Origin: Ustulina deusta
Taxonomy: Eukaryota; Ascomycota; Sordariomycetes; Xylariales; Xylariaceae
Direction: 5' to 3'
Length of the DNA stretch: 64,000 bases
Assembly: GCA_023159155.1 (NCBI GenBank)
Contig: JAJNNX010000008.1
Span: 682,001-746,000 of the forward strand
The position numbers and the translations under genes are program-made. Positions 44,852 to 56,225 of the stretch are shown one piece after another. How positions within the stretch are numbered: the first letter of the stretch is position 1; each line of letters begins with the position of its first letter. The notes under the pieces were generated by a model, which searched no databases, was not told the DNA's origin, and saw nothing but the letters and a program-made list of their open reading frames with translations.

Positions 44852-47145
44852 TTAATGAAACTCGGCCTCCACACGCCCATACCGGACGCCGTCGACCTTG
44901 AGCTCGAATCCAAGGCCAGCGCTATCGACGATCATCTCGAGGGTGAAGTCGAGGTTGTCGAACTCGACGCCACGAGTAGTCGTAAGGCGGGTAAACAGGG
45001 AGCGCGGGACGGCGTTGAGATCCGTCGTCAGCGTGCACACGTGCACGAGGTCGCGGCTGTAGGCCACGGGCGGCTCGTCGGAGTCGGACGCGATTAAGTC
45101 GTCCGTCACGACGAGGGATTGGCCCGGGCGGAAGTTGCGTGTGTAGTGGAACGCGATGGGTGATAAGGGGGAGATGGCTTCGCCCTGTTGTAGGAGAGAA
45201 GAGAGAGACCTCGGGTTAGTTTTCATACGTAGTCTAGACACGTTGAACTAGAGCTACGAGCCCAAGACTCTTCATGGATCGTGATGGGGCAAGGAAATGA
45301 ATAATTAGAAAACACAATAATGAGATGTGAAATGCGAAGATTCAGGAGCACTGCTCACCTTGGTAATATGCCACTGCATTCGATCACTTACCATCCACCG
45401 CTCCCACAGCGGACTCCAGTATCTCTCACTGACGCTGTGCTTCTCCTCATTATATACAGTGGCGTAGGACGTGCCGTAATGCATGCGTGCCTTCCTACTG
45501 ATGACCATACTCCCCTCGAGCCCGCGCAGAACCGCACCGCGCACGACGGCCGTCCAGGCGTACAGCGGCTGCATGACCTCAATAGACCCGTTCTCGCCGA
45601 TGGCGCGAGCCATGGCATGAGTCGGGCGCTCGGAGTAGGGCGGCGGCGCTCCGCTCGTGAAGTGCCCCTTTAAGCGCTTGTAGAGGTACTCGCTCTGCCC
45701 GAAGCCGCCCACAAGCACGATGCCCGACACGATGCCGCCCTTGTTGCGCAACCCGTCAACCTGGCCCTGTACGAGGTCACAGACCTCTTTGACGACGGGC
45801 TCGAATATGTCCTTGATCTCCGCTGCAGTTAGGATGAGGAACCCGGAGTCGAGACGGGCTTCCTCGTCATCGGGCAACCCGGGGAACCTGTAATGGAGAT
45901 GAGATGTGGTTAGATGAGAGAGCCGAACAATCATGTTGTTTGTTCATAGACGATAATGCTTACGGAACGTTCACCTCCTGGTGTTCGTCTTCGTTGAAGT
46001 TTCGCTTCACGAATTCCTCGAAATACTTGAGCCCCATTTGCCACGTTTTAGCCTTCTTCAACTTCATCTCGTCGAAACGCGTGTGTCCCAGTCGGCTGCG
46101 GACGTGTTCCTCGAACCTGTAGTTCAGGAACGCGCTGCCGCACAAGCCGCCGGTTCCCACAGCCGATTCCTCTACCCTCAGCGGTTTTAATGATATGACC
46201 TTATAGGCGATTAAGCTGTTCATTCGTCAGTTGACGCTCAAGATATTCATCATTAAATGGAGTGATCACTCACTCCACCGTTCCTCCGCCTGCATCACAC
46301 ACGATGAAGTTATCTCCTACATTGAGGTGATTAGGCTGGATTGCTTTGAGCGTATAAACCGCTGCTGCTTCGGGCTCGCTGATCATTTGGATTTCGGATT
46401 TGGAGCCCATGCCGGCTCGCTCAGCGGCCTGTAGAGTGGTGTTTTTGGCCGTGTCCGACCACACGGCGGGACAAGTTAAGACGAATTCGACTTTGGTCGA
46501 CGCCATGAATGACTCGCCATATCTCCTCGTGAGGGTGTCCATGGTGTGTTTGTATATCTCGGTGAGATAGTCGCTTACCGCGTCAATGACGGTCTTATTG
46601 AACGTCTTAAGCTGGGTGGCCGTCTCTTGAGGGCTGACGTAGAAGGGCAACTTTTGAGTGCGGTCCAAAAACAACTTGATACATCGTAGCCGCGACTCCT
46701 CAGGCTTGAATTGGAAGCCCCATTTGGTATTGGGCTTTGTCTCGGGAGTGGCGTCGGGGGGAAAGGTATATGAGATTTCGGTGGGGACCTTATCAGATGT
46801 TATACCGTTTCCCCCGGGCCATGTCTTGATGATCTCGACATCATCAGGAGTTGAGGTATAGACAGCAGCGACCCTATCCCGCAGTCAGCACATACGAACC
46901 GACGCTCATGCTTCTTCTCACCACCGGTTACAGGACGGGGGGATGTGATCCTACCCTGAAAAAGTGGTACCGAAGTCGACGCCCACGATGAGACGGTCGT
47001 TCGCAGGCGTCGACTCGCGAGCCGGCTCCCGTAGAGGGCCGTTGATGGCTTCTGTCGAGGGCGGTGGGGTGTAACCAGTGAAGTAATTCCTACTCGCCTG
47101 GTTCCTCAGACTCGGCGACGATCGAATAGGCAGATTGAGATTCAT
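44852..47145 (-). CDS. Hsp70-superfamily ATPase (HSPA12-like)
   Basis: Five exons: 47145-46955, 46873-46274, 46215-45964, 45887-45359 and 45184-44852, 634 aa. The actin/Hsp70 ATPase fold is clear. Phosphate-1 loop is LIVGVDFGTTFSGVAAVYTS, phosphate-2 loop is NFIVCDAGGGTVDLIAYKV (across intron 2), and the adenosine motif is GIVLVGGFGQSEYLYKRLK. After the ATPase domain, about 200 residues follow instead of a canonical DnaK beta-sandwich and lid. There is no EEVD or HDEL tail, so it matches the divergent HSPA12-like Hsp70 proteins expanded in filamentous fungi rather than a housekeeping chaperone. The N-terminal 50 residues are Pro/Ser/Arg-rich and look disordered. Donors are GTAGGA, GTGAGT, GTAAGC and GTGAGC, and all joins keep frame. 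Substrate and function are unknown. Confidence 0.9.
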
Positions 47146-48078
47146 GATGTCGTGCTACCACTTTCTCGGGCCGCTGTGAGTCTTAGAGTTTGCTCATCAC
47201 CAAGTCCCCGTTTGTTTGTATGAACGTGGGCACACTGTTGAGACCGTTTCTTGAAGGGCTATTTGGTATCCTCACTCAGATGTCTTAAATCCAGGCAATT
47301 AGTGAGGGAGATAATCTGACACAGGCTGACAGCAGCCGTCGATGACGAGTAGTGGGATGAGACGGGTGGATTGGTTAGTGGTGATATTAGTGGTATTAGT
47401 GGAGCGCCGGAATCAGTAAGCCGCTGCACAGCCTTGAGCTGAGGGGTTCCTGTTTTGCCTTGCTGGTGCTTTTTAAAAAACTTGCAACATGAAAATCGAG
47501 CTGAACTGGAACCGGTAGACAAAATCACAATGGCGATGGAAAGCGCTGTATCCCGAAATATGAATGAAATACCTTCTACCTAATTCTCGTGAGAACCTGT
47601 TGCCTGGAGGGCCAGGCCGCCAGTTTAGTTATTCTGCTGCCTGAAGTCGAGAGGGCGCAGTAGGTCCCAGTAGGTCCCTACCTAGCTGGCCTGTGACCAC
47701 AGCGACAATTGGTGGGTTATCCCCCTGCCAGCCCGCTGTCTGTTACCTACGGGGTGCTTACCACCGTTAGCTGTGCTTCGCCAAACCTACACGCCCAAGC
47801 CTCATCCAAAAATAATATTGCTTCCCCATGTAGTAACTGATTAGAAGCTGAGAGGAAGATACTCACGGCAGTTACAGTTACGGAACATCTGCTGGGTCGA
47901 CTTCACCTCACCAAGTACACAATCAAGATACGCTACTAGTAATGCTGAAGACATGAAACTGTCTTCTTCCATTATCGCGAGATTAGCGTATCTAATAATT
48001 GGCATGGTTAACGTCTCTCCCCGCCTCTCGTAGAGCCGGCCTTCATGAGATGAGACACATATGTATATGATTTACCAG

Positions 48079-48097
48079 ATATATATATATATATATA
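48079..48097. repeat. (TA)n microsatellite
   Basis: Nine or so TA units downstream of the Ime2-like kinase gene. Confidence 0.85.
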
Positions 48098-48200
48098 TAA
48101 ATATGTACTTGTTCCTCTCCCATGGGTATAAATTTCAAACTATGAGCGCTATTGTGCCCCTTTAAACATCTCAAGATGACGCATGCCGCTTTTGATACAT

Positions 48201-48224
48201 TGTTGTTGTTGTTGTTGTTGTTGT
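48201..48224. repeat. (TTG)n trinucleotide repeat
   Basis: Eight TTG units in intergenic DNA. They create spurious polyQ/polyN/polyT ORFs on the minus strand. Confidence 0.85.
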
Positions 48225-48729
48225 AGATAGCACGAATGTCGCGAGCGTCTTTGACGATCTTGAGCAGACATGCCATGAATAACCGTAATTTTGAGGGGGG
48301 AAATGAGGCATAGCTTCAAACCATCCCAGTTCTGACAAAGGAAATCTCCCTTCACGAGTCCAAGCCCGCTTCTCATTCTCAAAAAGCAAATCTATGGTGG
48401 GTATTATCGAGTAGAATATGGTAAAGCGGTATTGGTTGCAGCTGATGCTAGCTCAGCAAGTATCGGGTATTGTGTTCAGATCGCCGTGAAGAATGAATAA
48501 ATGGAGGTCGATGAAATTCGACATTAGGTTAGGTTGAGAAATCAACTCGAGATTGACACCCAAGTGCAGAAATGAGTGAATGCACAATATCCGCCAGATA
48601 CGCCAGTGCCCAAAAAAAATTTTCATGACAGAAACCCTTGAACACCACCCAATGATTGAACGATGCAGATCATGCGTCTGTTTTTCGAGAATGGTTAAAT
48701 GCCATTATAATCACAACAAGCTCGGCTGT

Positions 48730-51153
48730 TTAGATCCGGTTGCCAGCGGCCCAGATGCTTGCGGCCGCTGAGGAGGCCCATTCACTTCCTTCATATGGTG
48801 GCGTGGGCCATTTTTGTTCTGCATCTCTCCCTGCTTGCTTCTTCAAATCTAGAGGTTTCGGGGTGACTGGCTCGTGCCCATCTCCAAATAGGACCGCGTT
48901 GCCACTTGCTGAAGGAGAAGGAGTTGGATAAGGATTTGAGAGCCCTAAATTGCTAGCAGATTGTCTGAGATTGTATTTCCCGTCCTTCTCAAGGCGCTTC
49001 ATCGCTCGATGCGTCGAGTGCAAAACTTCATCCAGTAGTTCCTCTTCTTCATCTAGCGCATCTCCTGGAACGCCGTGAGCGCCTTGAGCTCGCCGTGTCC
49101 TACTGGAAACTGGGCCAGGAGTGCGTGCAGCTCCAATGAGATTGTCTACTGATCGAGGCTGCTGATGTGGCAGTGAATGATGTCGTTTTAAATGGCCACT
49201 GGAAGCAGTATGAATTGGAGGAGCAGGACTACTTGTGTTGTCCGAAACGTTCGGCACGTCCCGGATAGTTCTGTCAAGCGAATCATACGTATCCGCCCTA
49301 GGAGTCTGGCTTTGCTCGACAACGAAAGACGATCTGTTGCTTGACCACGGTCCACACCCTGCATGTGCTTCAATATCATCAAATGAAGGCGAAACAGGAG
49401 TCTGATGCCTCCCAGAGAACCTCCTCGCACGCTTCCGTAGGTGGGAGAAGAAGCTCTCCTTCTGCGCACTTGGTGGCGAGGCCAGTCCTGTACCATTAAG
49501 AGCCCGCTCTGCTTGCTGACGATGCATTTCCGCATAGTGATTTGTGCTTGATGCCACAGATAGCTGACGACTAATCTTCTTACTTGTCTTTTCGGTTGCA
49601 ACCGAGCGTTGGCTTGTACTGGCATATGAATGACTGTATCCTGGTGTGCGATTTGATGCTTGTGCAGTGACCGCATCGGAAAGTGGCGAAATGGGCCGAA
49701 TGGTCGGTAGAATTGGCATAGGAGCAACGCTCGAGGGTCCATTAGTCCAGGTAGCGCGCTTGCCGGCGTTCGAACGAGCTTTTGTTGCAGATGTTTCTGG
49801 GGTGGCTGCGACTTGAACAGGGAATGGTCGGGGGCCTGCTACATTCTTCGAGATAACCTCAGTTGTCGTCTCTGTAACCTCGGACCGGCCGATTAGGGAC
49901 TTTCTAAACCACGAAGGTTTTGAAGATGTAGGCGTTGACGAGCTCGACTCTTTAGCCCGCGCAATATCTGAATGCTTTCGACCAAGAATCTTCGATGCCG
50001 AGGATTTTGGCCTTAGAGGGTCAACCGCATCAACGAAATATTCATGGGCCAAGGCTTGAGTTGATGTCGGCCGGTTTTTTGGGTCCCACATCAAGCACCA
50101 GGTGACGAACTGGCTTAATGAAGATGGCCATTGTGGTGATTGGAGAATCGTATCCATTGAGTGAGGAGCCATTTTGGGGAACGAAAATCCGAGTTTGCTA
50201 GCAAGCCGAGTCCCTTCTTTCCAGTCCCCCCCACCGACACGAGTGCCTGCCTTGTTATACCAGTTCCCAGGACTGCCCATGATTTCACAGACTCTCCAGA
50301 CTTGATCGACCTCATTGCCGCCTGGAAATAATGGCTTCAACGTAGCGACTTCGACAGCCATAGCACCTACAGCCCAAATATCTACCGGTGCTGAGTATTC
50401 GCCAGCACGCAGCAAGACCTCTGGGGCGCGATACCATCTGGTTGATACGTACGTCGTATAAGGGAGCTTCGAATGCGTCTCACGTGCTAAGCCAAAATCC
50501 GCAATCTTCACTGTATACGTCGGTGGGGTAGAGGGCGGTGTCATAAGTGCCGAGTAGCGCCTGAACGAATTGATCGAATCCTGGTGACCCGAAGTCGTCA
50601 CGAGGATGTTTTCAGGTTTGATATCGCGATGGAAAAAATGGTGAGCGTGGATATGTTCGAGACCCTGCATAATCTGGAACAGTATACTCTTAACACTCGC
50701 GTTGTCGAGGCATTTATGGTCGCGAGCTTTCATCAGCTGATACAGGTTCCCTTCCATATACTCCATACATATGTGAAGTTTCTTCGTGTAGGGATCGAGA
50801 AATATATCCAACGCAGGGACTAGGTGGCTATGGGCCGGCAGTGTCCGTAGAAACACAACCTCTCGCAACTCTAGACAAGGCGTGAAAGATTCGAAGGTTT
50901 TCTTCATCGTCTTGATGGCGACCTAATGCATATTGGTCAGTCACGGCTTGTTCAAATATCAACTTTTGATACCTACCACAGTCCCGCGACGAGCAACACT
51001 AGCACCTGCCGTTCGAACCCTCGCTAAGCAAACACTCCCGAAGCTTCCATCGCCAATATCCTTCAAGACTTCAAACCGGTCCCCTAAAGCCAAAGGCACA
51101 GTTCCCTGAGGAGTTGGAGCCCGCCTATGGGTCAAATCGTGCGCGACGGTCAT
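48730..51153 (-). CDS. Ime2/RCK-type serine/threonine protein kinase
   Basis: Two exons: 51153-50977 and 50922-48730, 789 aa. Kinase domain: Gly loop GDGSFGSV from residue 34, catalytic Lys63 (VAIK, in exon 2), HRDIKPEN at 157-164, DFG at 201-203, activation-loop TTY at 215-217, and APE at 225-227. The Thr-x-Tyr activation motif and overall CDK/MAPK-like features mark the RCK group (Ime2, MAK, ICK). A family-typical insertion of about 30 residues sits between HRDIKPEN and DFG (TSGHQDSINSFRRYSALMTP). The C-terminal 430 residues are Ser/Pro-rich and disordered, a probable regulatory tail. Ime2 orthologues control meiosis entry in yeast and, in Neurospora and Aspergillus, sexual development and non-self or light responses. 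The intron has donor GTAGGT and acceptor ATTAG, phase 0. The start is the ATG directly before the conserved N-terminal block. Confidence 0.93.
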
Positions 51154-53903
51154 TTTCAAACAGATGCAAATGTGCGGTGACTAGACTGCACGAACTCGGA
51201 GTTGCGATAGTCGACCTTATTTCTGTGGAATATATTCAGCCAGTTCCTCCGACGCAATTCCGAATTTGATTGAAGCGCTCTATACTAGAGCCATAGAGTT
51301 GTGTGGGCTCATTCAAATTGGTTTTAGTTGAGAAAGCGATCGTGAGATCGGTTGTTTCCAGGGATGGTCCTTGATTCGACGTAGAGTATGTAGAGACGGC
51401 ACGGGCCGATAGGCGACTGAGGTCAAAATACGAGAGGAATAAGAACAACACACGGCAAAGTTGAGAATAAAGATTGAAGAAACAGACCACGATAATCAAG
51501 GAGCGGATTGATAGCTGGACTATGATGAAGGGGACAGGGGAGGTGATGGAACCACCGAGTTGGGGAGCGGGTCCAAGGGGACCTGGTAGATTGCCTCGAG
51601 CTTTTTGGAAATGAAGGCCTTACCCTAGCCTATTAGATGCTGGTCGAAAAGGGAATGACTGATTTTAATCTAGCGGGACAGAAAGAGATTGTGCCGACGA
51701 GGGAAAAAAGGAGCGGAAGGCTGGTACAGTAATGCCTGTATGCTGTACTAGAGCGCGTGGTTTGCCTGCGTTGCTTTGCTTTGCTTTGACATAGTATTAT
51801 AGACGGGAAATTATTTATGATCTTCTCGCTCATGCGCGCGGTGGATGTGTGTCCATGCGGTCGGCGAAGGGTGAAAAAACAGCCCTTGTCGCGGGCAGGA
51901 TAAAAGTAGTGTCGAGTTTCAAATGAACAAGTTCAGTACAAAAGAAGAAAGGGGCTAAATGCAAGCTCACGATGACCTCTCGAGTGGACCAGGAATTCTC
52001 TTTGGGAAATGGGCAGCGAGGAGAGACTACACTAAGGCGGCGTTGGTCCAGCTCTGTGATCGAGCGCGTACATGGTATTGGAATAAATTCAGATTGGGGA
52101 AGATGAGGTGAGACGAGACAAGAAGGGGAAAGGGAGAACGTGTAGGGAGCGAGAGAGGCGCTTGTGTGGACAAAGATACACGGAAAGTAGATATACCTGG
52201 GCATGCTATACAGTGTGCTGCATGCTGTATTCAGTGTACAAGAGTCCCTAACGCTGCAGTAGACTACACTTCCTAGTCCATAACAAGAGACACTGGTGGG
52301 AGGAGTTTGCTACCCGTCAATGCCTGAGGTTGGTAGGTACCTACAGAGGGAGAGTCGGAAGAACTTAGTGGGTTTCAAGGGCTCAATTAATTGGACTAAT
52401 AAACAATTACAGAATACACTATTTCCCAGCTTGTCAAGCTACAGTACTAAGTACCTACACTAGGTTAAGTGATGTAGCAGGGAATACATAGGTGGCGGGT
52501 GGCAGGTCTGTTCCTGCGCTTGGCTGCTCAAGGTACCTTGTGCCACCCTCAAGAAACGCGTAGGTACACGAGATCTTATATGTGTCCTGCCGATCTTCAG
52601 GTACAGCTTAACTTTGGAGTAAGTATTTATCTACCTAGGTAGGCAGTAGCTCGCTCTGGGTAAGATATAGCGTAAGTAGATGGTCATAATTCCATGTATA
52701 CACTACCGTACATACCTATGTTAATTTTAGCGGACGGGTGGAATGGTTCCATCCCGATATGGGTAGTGTAGATGGAACAGGTAATCGAAATCATTCAAGC
52801 AGAGGGTGACTCGGTGAAGTCAATGTACTTAAAGGAAGATGGCCCACACAGTACTAACGGTGCCCAATCTCTCCAGTTGAATGGGCTAATCTTGTCCAGA
52901 GATGCTGGCCAGGGGGCTGGTGGCACTGCTTCTCGTACTTCCTATCTCCCACGGTTGCCTCAAACAGCTAGAAAACCGTCGTGCCGTTTCCCGTTTCCTA
53001 TGCCAAGTATCTAGCGCGGAACCAGACTTTGGACTCGCACGGTAACAAGTACCTACACTACCCAATGGTTCGTGCTATCCAAGACACCAGCCATTATTTC
53101 CCCAGTTAATAGGCAGTCCTGATGGTTGGCATCGAAGATCAGACGAAAACGAAAAGGTTGACCCATAACCTTCTTCGACCCTGTTGAAGAAGTTGCTTTT
53201 TCGCGTCATTACACAGTAGCGCGTGTTGAACAATCCGTGTTTTAGCCACAGTTACCTAGCCAGCGATGACCAACCCAGGGTTGATTATGCATCTGACAAG
53301 TCGGATGGGAGGGCTGGGGAGTGGCTGGAGAACCATTTGTCTGGAGTAGCCGCTGCATTATTAGCTACAATCTCTCGGATTCCGAAGTGCCTTGTACACT
53401 GGTATACTACATTGTGAGCGAACTATTTTGGGATAGGTTTAAAGGATTCTAAACGCGACGCCGCACATCGACAGTGTCCAACAGCCGGCCCTCCAGAAGT
53501 CTTCATCGACAAAACAATTGCTCCTACATAGTACTTCGGGGAAACCGCCATAGAGCAAACTGGCGCTCCGTCGGATTGTTGACCCCGGGCATCATATCTA
53601 ACCCAGCCGCCTCAAGTGGCATGGAAACGTATTCCTTCCGGCCTATCATCAGTCCCCGCAAGTCAAATACACACGCATAAAGTAAATATACGCGTCGCCT
53701 ATTTGTGGAGGGCCAAGTTTGGTGTGGATCATCCCGTTTCGTCAATGCCAACGCATGCGAGTGACATTTCTACCAATGCGATGGCTCCTGAGTGCGTTAA
53801 CCCAGACGATTTGAAGTACCGCATATCCGCGACATAATGATTCGACGAATCGCGGGTGGGCGGGCTGATGGGCTTCCTCTTAAGACACACGGGGACAGGG
53901 TAC

Positions 53904-54157
53904 CTATTTCATGACACGCAGGTTGGCAGAAGAAGCGTCAGCACTGAATCGAGGTACTTCTAGGAACGAGGATTGAAAATCGAGCATCGAGCGAGATAAT
54001 CCACTAGAAGAGCCAAGTCGCATGCTTTTTCTTGCATCGTAGTCTGACAGTTGCTGACTTGTGGCGAGCATATCTAGCATCTTTTGGGGGACAGAAAGGG
54101 TGAGTGGCTGTTTTGCCCGTCGTGCGGTTGGCACGAATTCTCTCAAAAATCCATCCT
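53904..54157 (-). pseudogene. coding-like 3' exon fragment of unknown origin
   Basis: On the minus strand an AATAG acceptor-like site at about 54158 is followed by an open frame reading DGFLREFVPTARRAKQP and later SQQLSDYDARKSMRLGSS, with a stop at 53904. Composition is protein-like, but no upstream exon could be placed with confidence. It could be the end of a real gene or a relic. No family was recognised. Confidence 0.2.
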
Positions 54158-55994
54158 ATTAAAGCCATGTGATCTAGTGCATAGGCATATATTGAGAACC
54201 TATACCAAGCGTTTCCATTCTTCGTAATAGCCCTTATCCCATTGTGGCATCCAATGGGCGAACAAAATTCAAGATAGAAAAGGGGGAGGCCCGTGAACAT
54301 GACTTATTGGGTTGATTCGTGGGTTGTACTTGATGTGGGACTAAAACGTATATGTACCTATTAAAGAAGCAAAATCTCGAAATTTAAACAGGCTGATGAT
54401 CTGGTGACTAGATCCCCTCAAGTTTGCTTGAGATGCAGATACCACTCGATGGTTGATGTGTGCTCGGAAACGCTTGACCTTCGATCTTTGACCGCTAGTG
54501 GTGGCGTGGTAAGACATCATTACCTACATGTACCTATGTCTCTAGATCAAGACGGCTGAGGTTGCATGCTCTAGGAACTTACCTACTACTAGGTACCTAC
54601 TTCGCGTAGGTGGGGTCTGTAGAAAGTGGAGCGATGACTTGCAAAATGGGAGTGTTAGGTATGTAATCAGGCATGATTCTCAGGTACTGGACACTACCTA
54701 GGTAGTGTGCTAGATGTATACCAGTATAGCGATGGGCTGTCCAAAAGAGGTTAAACATAAATAATTTGCCCTACCCTGCCAAGTTGAAAACGTTAAAGCC
54801 TCTCGAGGGGATGTTCCCGGACCTTGCATGAAGACCACAACACCTCACACACACTAGGTGCCTACTATAGTGCAGAGTCATGTTGATCTACACTATATGT
54901 AAGGGCGCTGCGACTAATAACATTGTTGCCCATGGACATAAAATAATAGAGAGCGGAGCTGGATGGCAAGAGACTAGGGTAGGTTGGTAGCAGATTCTAT
55001 CTACACTAGGTAAGTTAGGTAAAGTAGTTATGCCAGTATTCTATGCAGAATACTGGAATCATGATCAAGATATTTAGCTTATACAACCCTCCTTTGAGTC
55101 AGTTCTGCAACACGTGGTAGAATTAGGGTAGCACTCAATACTACTCATTCCATACCAGGTACTTCATCAGTGCCTTTAACATGGCGATAAATCTACAATA
55201 TAGCAACGTTAGACACTGCACATATATCTCTCTTAGGTACCTACATATTGCGCTGCTACAGGTAGTATTAGGTATATGTCATGGCAGCTCAAGTGGAATA
55301 GGTAGGTACCTACCCTACTTACCGAGTCGGCAGTACCTAAGTACCTAGGTCGAGTACTGCGTAGGTACAGTTTAGCCTCCCCAGGACCCCTAATGTTTGT
55401 TACCCGCTTAGGTGGCAGTAGCTAGGTAAGCCTTGGTTCTCGAAAAAAAAAAAGTGGTGGCGCAAAGCACTCAAAGCAGGGACTCCCTGATAAATTGCGA
55501 AACAGCTAAATTCCTGTTCCGGAACCCTCGTCTCGCGCACATATGAACGAAACAAGTAGATCACTCTACCGACACTACATTATCCTTTGCATTTGAGGAT
55601 AATTGGCGCACATATCTCCAGGCTAGCTATGGTGATTTGCAGCCCGATGAACTACATGGCAGCCCGACAAGTAATGGCATATATATCCACACAGTACCTT
55701 GAATGCCCTGCATGAATATTACCCCCCCCTACGCCACCCTGATAGCTCAAACTTGTTCGATGAGGCCAAAATAACCATCCCTGTGCCTATTACTACCTAG
55801 TAGACGCCAGCTTCTAGAAGACCATCCAGGTATGATTTTAAGACGCTTGGATCTTTTCCCCTCCTCTTCAAACCCAGTTCCGGTGCCTGGTGGGTCAAGT
55901 GTGAGGCAGCCGAAACAGGCCGGCTACTAAGGGTAAAACAAGGAAAGGAGATCGATATACACAATAGTAAAAGCCGGATTTTAATCTGTCGCGA

Positions 55995-56225
55995 CTACTG
56001 CTGATTTCTTGCGGCCAGGATGACTTGAATCGGGCGTTGTGATATAGTCGATCGGCGCTCCAGGACTGACTCGCCTGGTCGACTTAGCGACTCAGACCAG
56101 ACAATATGTTCTCTCAACCGAAAAGCGTCGGCCCGTACGATATCTTCGGAGCAGTGGTATATCTTCAAACAGCCGCCAAGTGCTTCGTTGCTCACTGTGT
56201 TGGTGTGATATCCCCCTGATATGTT
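55995..56225 (-). pseudogene. coding-like fragment, possibly frameshifted relic
   Basis: A minus-strand frame reads NEALGGCLKIYHCSEDIVRAD, then LREHIVWSESLSRPGES, to a stop at 55995. The overlapping frame 56274-56092 is also open. Protein-like composition without a plausible first exon suggests a decayed gene. No family was recognised. Confidence 0.18.

Larger units (their letters stand above)
47146..48729. other. intergenic interval with microsatellites
   Basis: About 1.6 kb between two minus-strand genes: the promoter of the Hsp70-like gene and the 3' flank of the Ime2-like kinase. It holds (TA)n at 48079-48097 and (TTG)n at 48201-48224. No gene was seen. Confidence 0.5.

Noticed and set aside
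48043..48389. polyN/polyQ/polyT ORFs on the minus strand
   Set aside because: They result only from the (TTG)n and (TA)n microsatellites.
51830..52204. 124-codon minus ORF upstream of the Ime2-like kinase
   Set aside because: Ser/Pro/Leu-rich translation of a pyrimidine-rich leader. No motif, and it is more likely kinase promoter/5' UTR.
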